Below, in pieces: positions 31,693 to 42,600 of a stretch of DNA of 64,000 nucleotides. The stretch's first letter is position 1. Each line of letters opens with the position of its first letter. The position numbers and the translations under genes are program-made. The stretch comes from Silene conica. Its lineage: Eukaryota > Streptophyta > Magnoliopsida > Caryophyllales > Caryophyllaceae. The notes beneath the pieces are model-generated. The model saw only the letters and a list, made by a program, of their open reading frames with translations, had not been told where the DNA came from and made no database searches. Location: the NCBI GenBank assembly GCA_029255685.2, contig CM055313.2, positions 50,996,579 through 51,060,578 on the forward strand. The letters are read 5' to 3'.

Positions 31693-34600
31693 ATGGCTGG
31701 TGAAGACCCAATGCCAAGTGCCAAGCTAGCACGTGAATCCTGGCTAAAAGCCTTCATGGACTCCATGAATCAGTCTACTAGACTGAGGAATGATGGGTCA
31801 AACTTCTCTGACTGGGAGGCAGCACTACGGAATGCTGCCATTGCTGACGGAAAGCTCAAGTTCTTAACTGAGCCCATTCCGCCACACCCAGGAACTGGAG
31901 CTAGAGCCAACGAAATTCGCGCTCATAGCGATTTCGTCATGGAAGCAGGTGCGATAAAGAACGTACTCATCTATGCAATGGAATCCAATTTGCAAAGACG
32001 CTTCATAACCCATGGTGCAAACAAGATTTTCACCACGCTCACTAACGAATTCTCCAAGGCTCCGAGAATCGTTTCTTATGAGCATACCTGTCGCTTCTTT
32101 GAGGCGAAACTCCAGAAGGGCCAAGCTGTTAGCCCACATATTCTTCACATGATTGAGAATATCGAGAAACTGGAGGCCCTAAACTGCAAGATCAGTGAGA
32201 ACATCATCGTTGATCGTATGCTTCATTCGCTTCATGATGGGTTCGCCCTCTTTAGGGCCAACTACTACATGAACGACATGAAAAAGACTCCCCATGAGCT
32301 CCATTCCCTTCTCGTACAGACTGAGAAGGATCTTAAGTTGAGTGGGAGTCTAAAGCAGGATGTTCTTGTGATCTCCAGCAAGGGTAAAGGTAAGGGTAAG
32401 GCTAAAGCTCAGGGCGACCTAGCAGTAGGTAAGCCCAGGTTCAAGAAACCAGGATTTGCAAAGAGTGGGCCAGGTGAGTCGAGCAACTCACAGGGCAAGA
32501 CAAAGAGCAAGGATACAAGCATGGAATGTCACCATTGCCACAAGACTGGGCATTGGAGGCGCTCATGCCCCGTGTATCGCGAGGACATAAAGGCAGGCCG
32601 CGTTACCCCTGTTGGTATGTCTTCTTCTTCTTTTATTCACATGATTGAGATTAACCACGCAAGTTGCGGAACTTGGGTACTTGATACTGGTTGTGGTTCT
32701 CATCTATGTAATCATGTGCAGGGCCTCCGAAACCAAGAACCCCTAACCAAGGGTGAGGTGGACCTGCGTGTCGGGAATGGAGCACGTGTGGCTGCAGTCT
32801 CGAAGGGGACATACGTAATCCAGCTTCCAAGTGGATTCGAGTTATTTTTATATAACTGTTATTATGTTCCTAGTTTATCCAAAAACATTATTTCAGTTTC
32901 TGCACTTGACAAACTCGGATTTTCATTTGTAATAGAGAATAATAGCTGTATTTTCTCCTTACACAATATGATTTATGGCAAGGCAGTTTCCATGAATGGA
33001 ATTTATGTTTTAGATCAAACTACCGAGATATTACATGTGAATAATAAAAGAATAAAGGTAGGTGACAAAGATCAAACTTACCTATGGCATTGTCGTATGG
33101 GACACATAAATGAGAAGCGCGTAAAACAGCTCATACAGAATGGAGCTATATCGCCCTTTGACTTCGAGTCATATGGCACATGTGAATCATGTCTCATCGG
33201 CAAAATGACTCGTATTTCCTTCAAAGGTGTTGGAATGCGCGCTGCCGACCTATTAGGACTCATACATACAGACGTATGTGGCCCTATGTCGATCAACGCA
33301 CGAGAAGGCTATAGGTATTTCATCACTTTCACGGATGATTTGAGTAGATATGGCTATGTCTACTTGATGAAGCATAAAAGTGAATCTTTTGACAAGTTCA
33401 AAGAATACCAGAATCGGGTACAGAACCAGCTGGGTAGAAAGATTAAAGCACTACGTTCGGATCGTGGTGGTGAGTATCTTTCACACGAGTTTGATCAACA
33501 CCTAAAAGACTGTGGGATCGTGCTACAGTTGACTCCACCTGGAACACCACAATTAAATGGTGTGTCCGAACGGAGAAATCGAACTTTACTTGATATGGTT
33601 CGATCCATGATGAGTCACACCGTTGTGCCTGATTCATTATGGGGCTATGCTCTTTTGTCAGCCGCTCTAATACTTAACCGAAGTCCGTCTAAAGCTGTTG
33701 ACAAGACTCCATTCGAGCTATGGAAGGGAACGGTCCCTAACTTGTCCTTTATTCGGGTTTGGGGCTGCGAGGCTTATGTCAAGTGGAGACACGAGGATAA
33801 GCTCGGCCCGCGATCGGTCAAGACATACTTTATAGGCTATCCAAAGGGAACGTTTGGTCATTACTTCTACTCGCCTACCGAACAACGTGTTTTTGTTGCG
33901 GCTAGTGCGACGTTCTTAGAGAAAGAATTTCTCGAGAACAAGTCGAGTAATAGAACCTTCGAGTTATCGGAGGTTCAAGAACCAACTACCGAGCAACCAT
34001 TGGAGGAAACAGTACCTCCAACCGAGGCTGCGGTAGATATCCCTGAGGAACCTAGGAGGTCAGGAAGAGTCTCTATTCCACCGGACAGATACATTGGTAT
34101 GGTCGAGGAACACGATACAGATGACGTCTTACTCCTAGAGGGTAATGAACCCACAACCTATAAAGGTGCCATGACTAGTTCTGACTCAAAGCTATGGCTA
34201 GAAGCCATGCAATCCGAGATGGACTCCATGTATGAGAACAACGTGTGGGATCTTGTGGACCTACCTGCAAAGGTACGTCCCCTTCAATGCAAATGGCTTT
34301 ACAAGATAAAGCATGCCGTGGAAGGACAACAAGATATCCATAAGGCTAGACTAGTTGCTAAAGGTTTCACCCAAGTGCCAGGCTTGCACTACGATGAGAT
34401 CTTTGCACCCGTAGTCATGCTACGTTCCATTCGGATTATCTTAGCGATCGCTGCATTTCATGACTATGAAATATGGCAAATGGACGTTAAAACCGCCTTC
34501 TTAAACGGTTATTTGGAGGAAGAGTTGTACATGGTACAACCCGAGGGTTTTATCGATCCAGCACATCCTAAGAAAGTTTGCAAGCTTAAGCGTTCCATCT

Positions 34601-35724
34601 ATGGACTTAAGCAAGCATCGCGGAGTTGGAATCATCGCTTCGACCAAGTGATAAAGGAGAATGGGTTCATTCGATCAGTCGAGGAACCATGTCTCTATAT
34701 CAAGTCGAGTGGGAGTAAAATTGTATTCCTAGTACTGTATGTCGACGACATACTCTTGATTGGGAATGACATACCTCTCTTATCTTCGGTTAAAGCATGG
34801 CTGAAAAACCATTTCCAGATGAAAGATCTGGGAGAGGCACAAAGAATTTTGGGCATCCGTATCTACAGGGATAGATCACGACGGATGTTGTCTCTCAGTC
34901 AGGAATCTTATATAGAGAAGATTCTGGAGAGATTCAGTATGACGAACTCCAAGAAGGGGTTCCTTCCTATGACTCCCGGGCTTCACTTGAGCAAAACTCA
35001 AGAAGCTAAGTCAGTGGAAGAGAAAGAGCGCATGAGTCGGATTCCTTATGCTTCGGCAATAGGATCGATCATGTATGCCATGATATGCACACGTCCTGAC
35101 GTTGCATATGCATTGAGTATGACAAGTCGATTCCAAGCTCATCCAGGTGAACAACACTGGATGGCCGTGAAAAACATTCTTAAGTACCTACGGAGGACTA
35201 AAGATTGGGGATTGACTTATGGAGGCGACTCAACGCTCTGCGCCACGGGTTACGCAGATGCTAGCTTCCAAACAGACCGAGATGACTCAAAATCTCAGTC
35301 TGGATTTGTCTTTACTCTTAATGGCGCTGCTGTCAGCTGGAAAAGTTCTAAACAGAGTGTTACAGCAGATTCTACGACTGAGTCCGAGTACTATGCCGCC
35401 TCGGAAGCAGCTAAGGAAGCAATATGGATGCGTCAATTCTTACAAGGACTCTCAGTAGTGCCTAGTTCGAATGACCCAATCACCGTTTATTGTGACAATA
35501 GCGGTGCCATCTTCCAAGCTAAGGAGCATAAGTCTAGCAACAAGGCTAGGCATGTACAACGGAAAGCTCATCTAATCAGAGATTACGTGGAGCAAAAGGA
35601 GATTTTTATTGAAAAGATCGCTACGGATGACAACATAGCCGATCCTCTCACAAAAGCATTACCACGTGATAAGCATGAAGGGCACATTCATTCCATGGGA
35701 ATTGGATGTGTTCCTAAGTTGTAG
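31693..35724 (+). CDS. Copia Gag-Pol polyprotein, intact (1343 aa)
   Basis: Single frame. Gag (~1-270) with UBN2-like helices; CCHC CHHCHKTGHWRRSC (~279); protease VLDTGCGSH (~330); GAG-pre-integrase with HHCC finger (~465-500); integrase core with HTDVCGP, SDRGGEYL and the Glu in NGVSERRNR; RT with QMDVKTAFLNG and YVDDILLIGND (~1016); RNase H with GYADASFQ and TESEYYAAS. It ends MGIGCVPKL. Integrase before RT marks Ty1/copia. No stop or shift is visible, and the catalytic residues I can name are present. Its products could act in trans on the gag-only copy A3, which shares its ends. The start is the first ATG, aligned with the starts in A1, A2 and A3. Confidence 0.96.
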   Translation: MAGEDPMPSAKLARESWLKAFMDSMNQSTRLRNDGSNFSDWEAALRNAAIADGKLKFLTEPIPPHPGTGARANEIRAHSDFVMEAGAIKNVLIYAMESNLQRRFITHGANKIFTTLTNEFSKAPRIVSYEHTCRFFEAKLQKGQAVSPHILHMIENIEKLEALNCKISENIIVDRMLHSLHDGFALFRANYYMNDMKKTPHELHSLLVQTEKDLKLSGSLKQDVLVISSKGKGKGKAKAQGDLAVGKPRFKKPGFAKSGPGESSNSQGKTKSKDTSMECHHCHKTGHWRRSCPVYREDIKAGRVTPVGMSSSSFIHMIEINHASCGTWVLDTGCGSHLCNHVQGLRNQEPLTKGEVDLRVGNGARVAAVSKGTYVIQLPSGFELFLYNCYYVPSLSKNIISVSALDKLGFSFVIENNSCIFSLHNMIYGKAVSMNGIYVLDQTTEILHVNNKRIKVGDKDQTYLWHCRMGHINEKRVKQLIQNGAISPFDFESYGTCESCLIGKMTRISFKGVGMRAADLLGLIHTDVCGPMSINAREGYRYFITFTDDLSRYGYVYLMKHKSESFDKFKEYQNRVQNQLGRKIKALRSDRGGEYLSHEFDQHLKDCGIVLQLTPPGTPQLNGVSERRNRTLLDMVRSMMSHTVVPDSLWGYALLSAALILNRSPSKAVDKTPFELWKGTVPNLSFIRVWGCEAYVKWRHEDKLGPRSVKTYFIGYPKGTFGHYFYSPTEQRVFVAASATFLEKEFLENKSSNRTFELSEVQEPTTEQPLEETVPPTEAAVDIPEEPRRSGRVSIPPDRYIGMVEEHDTDDVLLLEGNEPTTYKGAMTSSDSKLWLEAMQSEMDSMYENNVWDLVDLPAKVRPLQCKWLYKIKHAVEGQQDIHKARLVAKGFTQVPGLHYDEIFAPVVMLRSIRIILAIAAFHDYEIWQMDVKTAFLNGYLEEELYMVQPEGFIDPAHPKKVCKLKRSIYGLKQASRSWNHRFDQVIKENGFIRSVEEPCLYIKSSGSKIVFLVLYVDDILLIGNDIPLLSSVKAWLKNHFQMKDLGEAQRILGIRIYRDRSRRMLSLSQESYIEKILERFSMTNSKKGFLPMTPGLHLSKTQEAKSVEEKERMSRIPYASAIGSIMYAMICTRPDVAYALSMTSRFQAHPGEQHWMAVKNILKYLRRTKDWGLTYGGDSTLCATGYADASFQTDRDDSKSQSGFVFTLNGAAVSWKSSKQSVTADSTTESEYYAASEAAKEAIWMRQFLQGLSVVPSSNDPITVYCDNSGAIFQAKEHKSSNKARHVQRKAHLIRDYVEQKEIFIEKIATDDNIADPLTKALPRDKHEGHIHSMGIGCVPKL

Positions 35725-36512
35725 TACTCTTTTATGAATTCATGTAATAATTCATTTTCTCGTGTACTCTATTCAACCTTATTGTTATGATATAAAATGT
35801 TTTGTTTCTCATGTGGAATTGTACGCCAATTTTGAACACCACAAAGTGAACTGATTAACATTACATCGTTTTGGTCCTTGATTACCCACTTGAGCTGATA
35901 ACTCAGGTAATCATTTTGTGACGTTGGTTGATGGTGGGTTCAACAAGCCATAAGTCACGTGGATGACTGACCAATCACAAAGGCGAGTTATACGGATATC
36001 TCGTAGGACACCCCGTGACATCGTTATGGAGTCCTAAATGTTTTATAACATTGGGTGCCAGGTCGTGGATAGGACCTCCATAGTGTTCCTTAGAGTCGAG
36101 TCTTTTGACTTTCAACTGTTTCTTGAGATTAAGACAGATTTTGGGTAACTTTGGTTTCTTTCCCACGGTCACCGTAACAGGGGCCAAGAGGATTTTTTCT
36201 GGGTTATTTCATGCTGGGCGATATCGGCAGGATTCGAGTTGAGGGAAATATCCAAACCCTTATCAGGATTTTATCATTTCTCAGGGCCACTCGAGGAGTA
36301 GTAACTGAAATGCATGGCCATGCTCGAGTACAGATTCGTTTTATCAGTTAAGTTACTCTCTAGTCGGGGAAACCACTCTTGATACAGATCGCTTGTGAGA
36401 TACGACCTTTGCGAATGCGGATTTGCAAATTGTCTTACATTGAGTGGGAGAAATTTTAAAAGGATATGAGATTCGGTTATCGCACCTACACTTGTACGGA
36501 CAAGTGGGAGTT
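35725..36512 (+). other. A4 3' non-coding region and polypurine tract
   Basis: Unusually long for a copia 3' UTR and conserved in order across A, B and C. It contains TCTCAGGGCCACTCGAGGAG (~36280) and the palindrome at 36312-36323. The polypurine tract ggacaagtgggagtt ends at 36512. Confidence 0.7.
36312..36323. promoter_or_regulatory. Conserved 12-bp palindrome, family A version
   Basis: GCATGGCCATGC, followed by TCGAG. The same sequence is in copy A2 at 39044-39055. B has GCTTGGCCAAGC and C has GCGTGGCCACGC. Confidence 0.8.
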
Positions 36513-37576
36513 TGTTGGAGATTGTGTCCTCCACATGTAGTGTGATAACGTCATTGCACATACCCTTGTACGGACAAGTGGGAGATTGTTGGGACTGGTG
36601 TCCTTGACAATTAAGTACAATGACTTATTAAATCTCTTTAAGGATCACAAGGGCATACTTTTGTATTATTACCAGTTGATCCACGTTTATCAATAACGGT
36701 TGGCTTGCTAGATAAGTTTGACGTTATTGTCATACGGATGGCGGTGATCAACTGGTCCCTATACGTCACACCTATAGGACACGTTTGAGAGATGTGAAGG
36801 TATGAAAATACAATCACATTTATGCCGGATATGACTAAACAGTTAGTCAGAGGTATTGACTATTAAATTAGTCAATAAGATGTTGAGATTATTATTTAAT
36901 ACGGATTAAATAATTTTAGCTAATACGGATTACATGATTAATTCGTAAATTAAATATAAACAGTTATATTTAATTAAATATTGTATTTGCAAATTAATAT
37001 AAACAGTTATATTAATTTAGGTAATTATACAATATCGTATTTTATCAGACCGTTATTAATATATCGACTATATTAATATCTGATAACATGTTACGATTTA
37101 TAATTAAATCCCGCAAATAATATTTAGCAAAACGGGTCGAATCACTCAAAGGAATAAGGTAAGAGTGGGAAAAGCCCACCCTCACCTCCAGTCCATTCGG
37201 CCGACCCAACTGCTACATAAGGAGAGTCTTTCTCCTTATGTCAGTGACTGGTTATCTCAAAAATCTCAAGAATTAGGGTTTTGAGAATATTCTTTTCCCA
37301 AAACTCAGATCTCACATCTAAAACCTCACAAAAGCTCTCCCCATATTGCAAGGCAATTGGAGGGTATTTTCTAGCACACGCGGCATCGTCTCAATCTAAG
37401 TCTTGGGTGCAAGTTATAGGAGGGAATTTATCTTAATTCCTGTTCTTAGGCCATAAGCACAAAGGACCAAAGGTTGACTTCTTTTCATGTTTTGTTTTTC
37501 TTATGACTATAATCTCAACTGTAATTTTCATTATAATCCTGCAAGTTTAGGGAGAATACATGCTATATTCCCCACA
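36513..37576 (+). repeat. 3' LTR of A4 (long form)
   Basis: TGTTGGAGATTG...TTCCCCACA, 1064 bp. A second LTR-like start (TGTTGGGACTGG, 36587) follows a second polypurine-like ggacaagtgggagat 74 bp downstream. The U3 hairpin is at 36671-36756 (ACCAGTTGATC with GATCAACTGGT; CAATAACG with CGTTATTG). Confidence 0.9.
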
Positions 37577-38323
37577 GAACTTTCTTGCCCTTCCTTCTTG
37601 CATGCTCAAATGCGGACTTGTTCCGAGTAGTAGAACCCCTCGGTCTCCCTTTGGGGTTTTCTCGAACATGAGGTGGACAAATATCCTCGTCTTCCGGATG
37701 GAGACCATCTCGCAATTTCTCAATGGTTATCCGTCTCTTCGCCGGGTCACTACCTCTAGCTTCCGCTATAAGCGCCTCAAACTCATCAGCATCGGTCTTT
37801 GGCATTTGTTCGGGAGTGTCGTACACCAAAGTCCTCTAAAACGAGTGCACGTCGTCAAGGTGGACCGTCCTACCCTTTCTTTGCAACTGAATCAAAATGC
37901 GAGCACAAGGTAACCCATGAGTAACCCGTAGCACACATCCACAGTGTTCTTCAAGCCCGTTCCCCAGCTCAATCCCTCTCTGAATCTCAGCTTCCATGAT
38001 CTTAATGGCTTTGGAAGACACATGTCCTCGCAATAAGGAAAATACATGATCCGCACTTACAGGCTTGCTCCTCGATACTTCTAACTCATGTCTAATCTTC
38101 GAGTGTTGAGCTTCAAGCATGGAGTGAATACGAGCCCACATAGTATCAAGGTTTAAGTTATGACTCTTCAACTAAGACTTCAAGAGGGAATGAGAGGACT
38201 CTACCCGGGAAGTGGTCGTGTTACCGAGGTGGAAGTACTGGTTTGTATACAAAGCAACGAACTTCTTCTTGTATTTACCCCATGTTCTGATGACATAACC
38301 AGCCAACACTCCCCAATTTTCAC
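37577..38323 (-). pseudogene. MULE transposase gene, C-terminal half of the transposase
   Basis: Minus-strand reading from about 38320: TWGKYKKKFVALYTNQYFHL, GNTTTSRVESSHSLLKS, stop, LKSHNLNLDTMWARIHSMLE, a SWIM-like CGCVLRVTHGLPCARI, then GRPRGSTTRNKSAFEHARRK. Stops at 38172-38174 and 37836-37838 both fall where MULE relatives have Trp (TGG to TAG). The usual SWIM final His is Arg here. The catalytic DDE part that should precede is absent; copia A2 and a deletion stand in its place. Copia A4 separates this from the OTU piece. Confidence 0.8.
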
Positions 38324-38854
38324 AAAAATACGATATTGTATAATTATGTCAATTAACATAACTGCTTATATTAATACACGAATTTAATATTTAATTAAAT
38401 ATAACCGTTTATATTTAATTTACGAATTAATCATGTAATCCGTATTAGCTAACATTATTTAATCCGTATTAAATAATTATCTCAACATCTCATTGACTAA
38501 TTTAATAGTCAATACCTCTGACTAACTGTTTAGTCGTATCCGGCATAAATGTGACTGTATTTTCATACCTTCACATCTCTCAAACATGTCCTATAGGTGT
38601 GACGTATAGGGACCAGTTGATCACCGCCATCCATATGACAATAACGTCAAACTTATCTAGCAAGCCAACCGTTATTGATAAACGTGGATCAACTGATAAT
38701 AATAATGAAGTATGCCCTTGTGATCCTTTAAGAGATTTTACAAGTCATTGTACTAACTGTCAGGGACACCAGCCCCAACAATCTCCCACTTGTCCGTGCA
38801 AGGGTATGTGCAATGACGTTATCACACTACATGTGGAGGACACCAGCTCCAACA
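38324..38854 (-). repeat. Truncated 3' LTR of A2
   Basis: Holds the U3 side, including the extension with the second start (inner boundary 38780, outer 38854). The ~500 bp next to the MULE joint are deleted. Confidence 0.8.
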
Positions 38855-39646
38855 AACTCCCACTTGTCCGTACAAGTGTAGGTGCGATAATCGATTCTCA
38901 TATCCTTTTAAAATTTCTCCCACTCAATGTAAAACAATTTGCAAATCCGTATTCGCAAAGGCCGTATTCTACAAGTGATTAGTATCAAGAGTAGTTTCCC
39001 CGACTAGAGAGTAACTTAACTGATAAAACGAATCTGTATTCGAGCATGGCCATGCATTTCAGTTACTACTCCTCGAGTGGCCCTGAGAAATGATAAAATC
39101 TTGATAAGGGTTTGGATATTTCCTTCAACTCGAATCCTGCAGATGTAAGCGCAGCATGAAATAACCCAGAAAAAATCCTCTTGGCCCCTGTTACGGAAGA
39201 CCGTGGGAAAGAAACCAAAGTTACCCAAAATCTGCCTTAATCTCAAGAGACAGTTGAAAGTCAAAAGACTCGACTCTAAGGAACACTATGGAGGTCCTAT
39301 CCACGACCTGGCACCCAATGTTATAAAACATTTAGGACTCCATAACGTTGTCACAGGGTGTCCTACGAGATATCTGTATAATTCGCCTTTGTGATTGGTC
39401 AGTCAACTGTTTGACTTATGGCTCGTTGAACCCACCATCAACGAACGTCACAAAATGATTACCTGAGTTATCAGCTCAAGTGGGTAATCAAGGACCAAAA
39501 CTGATGTAATTTTAATCAGTTCACTTTGTGGTGTTCAAAATTGGCGTACAATTCCACATGAAAAACAAAACATAAAATTATCCTAACGATGAGGTTGTAA
39601 TAGAGTACACAAGAAAATGATTATAAAATGAATTCATAAAAGAGTA
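38855..39646 (-). other. A2 3' non-coding region
   Basis: Collinear with 35725-36512 of A4, including GCATGGCCATGC at 39044-39055. ORFs on either strand here are chance. Confidence 0.7.
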
Positions 39647-42600
39647 CTACAACTCGGGAACACGTTTAATTCCCATGGAATTAACGTGTCCTTCATGCTT
39701 ATCACGTCGCAATGCTTTAGTGAGAGGATCGGCTATGTTGTCATCCGTAGCGATCTTATCAATAAATATCTCCTTTTGCTCCACGTAATCTCTTATTAGA
39801 AGAGCTTTCCGTTGTACATGTCTAGCTTTGTTGCTAGACTTATGCTCCTTAGCTTGGAAGATGGCACCTTTATTGTCACAATAAACGGTGATCGGGTCAT
39901 TCGAACTAGGCACTACTGATAGTCCTTGTCAGAATTGACGCATCCATATTTCTTCCTTAGCTGCTTCCGAAGCGGCATAGTACTCGGACTCAATTGTACA
40001 ATCTGCTGTAACACTTTGTTTAGAACTTTTTTAGCTGACATCAGCGCCATTAAAAGTAAAAACGAATCCAGGCTGAGATTTCGAGTCGTCTCGATCCCAT
40101 GGAATGAATGTGCCCTTCATGCTTATCACGTGGTAATGCTTTAGTGAGAGGATCAGCTATGTTGTCATCCGTAGCGATCTTATCAATGAATATCTTCTTT
40201 TACGCGGACTCAGTCGTAGAATCTGCTGTAACATTCTGTTTAGAACTTTTCCAGCTGACAGCAGCGCCATTAAGAGTAAAAACGAATCCAGACTGAGATT
40301 TCGAGTCATCTTGATCTGTTTGGAAGCTAGCATCTGCGTAACCAGTGGCGCAGAGCGTCGTGTCGCCTCCATAAGTCAATCCCCAATCTTTAGTCCTCCG
40401 TAGGTACTTAAGAATGTTTTTCACGACCATCCAGTGTTGTTCATCTGGATGTGCTTGGAATCGACTCGTCATACTCAATGCATATGCAACGTCTGGACGT
40501 GTGCATATCATGTCATACATGATCGATCCTATAGCCGAAGCGTAAGGAATCCGACTCATGTGCTCTTTCTCTTCCAATGTCTTAGCTTCTTGAGACTTGC
40601 TCAAGTGAAGCCCAGTAGCCATAGGAAGGAACCCTTTCTTGGAGTTCGTCATGCTGAATCTCTCTAGAATGTTATCTATATAAGACTCCTGACTGAGAGA
40701 CAACATCCGTCGTGATCTATCCCTGTAGATACGGATGCCCAAAATTCTTTGTGCCTCTCCCAGATCTTTCATCTAGAAATGGTTTTTCAACCATGCTTTA
40801 ACCGAAGATAGGAGAGGTATGTCATTCCCAATCAGGAGTATGTCATCGACATACAATAGTAGGAAGACAATCTTGCTCCCACTCGACTTGATATAGAGAC
40901 ATGGTTCCTCGACTGATCGAATAAAACCATTCTCTTTTATCACTTGGTGGAAGCGATGATTCCAACTCCGTGATGCTTGCTTAAGTCCATAAATGGAATG
41001 CTTAAGCTTGCAAACCTTCTTAGGATGTTCAGGATCAATAAAACCCTCGGGTTGTACCATGTACAACTCTTCCTCCAAATAACTGTTTAAGAAGGCGGTT
41101 TTAACATCCATTTGCCAAATTTCATAGTCATGAAATGCGGCAATCGCTAAGATAATCCGAATGGAACACAGCATGACTACGGGTGCAAAGATTTCATCGT
41201 AGTGCAAGCCTGGCACTTGGGTGAAACCTTTAGCAACTAGTTGTGCCTTGTGAATATCTTGTTGTCCTTCCATGGCATGCTTTATCTTGTAAAGCCATTT
41301 ACATTGAAGGCGGCGTACCTTTGCAGGTAGGTCCACAAGATCCCACACGTTGTTCTCATACATGGAGTCCATCTCGGATTGCATGGCTTCTAGCCATAGC
41401 TTTGAGTCGGAACTAATGAGGGCACCTTTATAGGTTGTGGGTTCATTACCCTCGAGGACTAAGATGTCATCTATGTCATGTTCCTCGACCATACCAATAT
41501 ATCTGTACGGAGGAATAGAGACTCTTCCCGACCTCCTAGGTTCCTCAGGAATATCTACCGCAGCCGAGGTTGAAGGAACTGTTTCCTCCAATGGTTGCTC
41601 GGTAGTTGGTTCTTAGATATCCGATAGATCGAAGGTTCTATTACGCAACTTATTCTCGAGAAATTCTTTCTCTAAGAACGTCGCACTAGCCACAACAAAA
41701 ACACGTTATTCGGTTGGCGAGTAGAAGTAATGACCAAAAGTTCCTTTTGGATAGCCTATAAAGTATGTCTTGACCGATCGCGGGCCGAGCTTGTCCTCGT
41801 GTCTCCACTTGACATAAGCTTCGCACCCCCAAACCCGAATAAAGGACAAGTTAGGGACCGTTCCCTTCCATAACTCGTATGGTGTCTTGTCAACAGCTTT
41901 AGACGGACTTTGGTTAAGTATTAGAGCGTCTGACAAAAGAGCATAGCCCCACAATGAATCAGGCACGACAGTGTGACTCATCATGGATTGAACCAGATCA
42001 AGTGGAGTTCGATTTCTCCGTTCCGACTCACCATTTAATTGTGGCGTTCCAGGTGGAGTCAACTATAGAACGATGCCACAGTCTTTAAGGTGTTGATCAA
42101 ACTCATGAGAAAGATACTCGCCACCACGATCTGATCGTAGTGCTTTAATCTTTCTACCCAGTTGGTTCTGTACCCGATTCTGGTATTCTTTGAAGTTGTC
42201 AAAGGATTCACTTTTATGTTTCATTAAGTAGACATAGCCATATCTACTCAAATCATCCGTGAAAGTGATGAAATACCTATAGCCTTCTCGTGCGTTTATC
42301 GACATAGGTCTACATACATCCGTATGTATGAGTCCTAATAGGTCGGTAGCGCGCATTCCAACACCTTTGAAGGAAATACGAGTCATCTTACCGATGAGAC
42401 ATGATTCACACGTGTCATATGATTCGAAATTAAAGGCCGAGATAGCTCCATTCTATATGAGTTGTTTTATGCGTGTCTCATTTATGTGTCCCATACGGCA
42501 GTGCCATAGGTAGGTTTGATCTTTGTCACCAACCTTTAACTTCTTGTTATTCACGTGTAATATTTCGGTGGTTTGATCTAAAACATAAATTTCATTCATG

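Larger units (their letters stand above)
29349..37576 (+). mobile_element. Copia family A copy 4 (A4), full length, TSD GAACT
   Basis: 8228 bp. Target duplication GAACT at 29344-29348 and 37577-37581. 5' LTR (29349-29823), primer site (29826-29838), 1.9-kb leader, one open gag-pol, 0.8-kb 3' non-coding region, polypurine tract, 3' LTR (36513-37576). It interrupts the MULE gene. The coding part looks intact, but the 5' LTR is rearranged and less than half the length of the 3' LTR. Confidence 0.95.
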
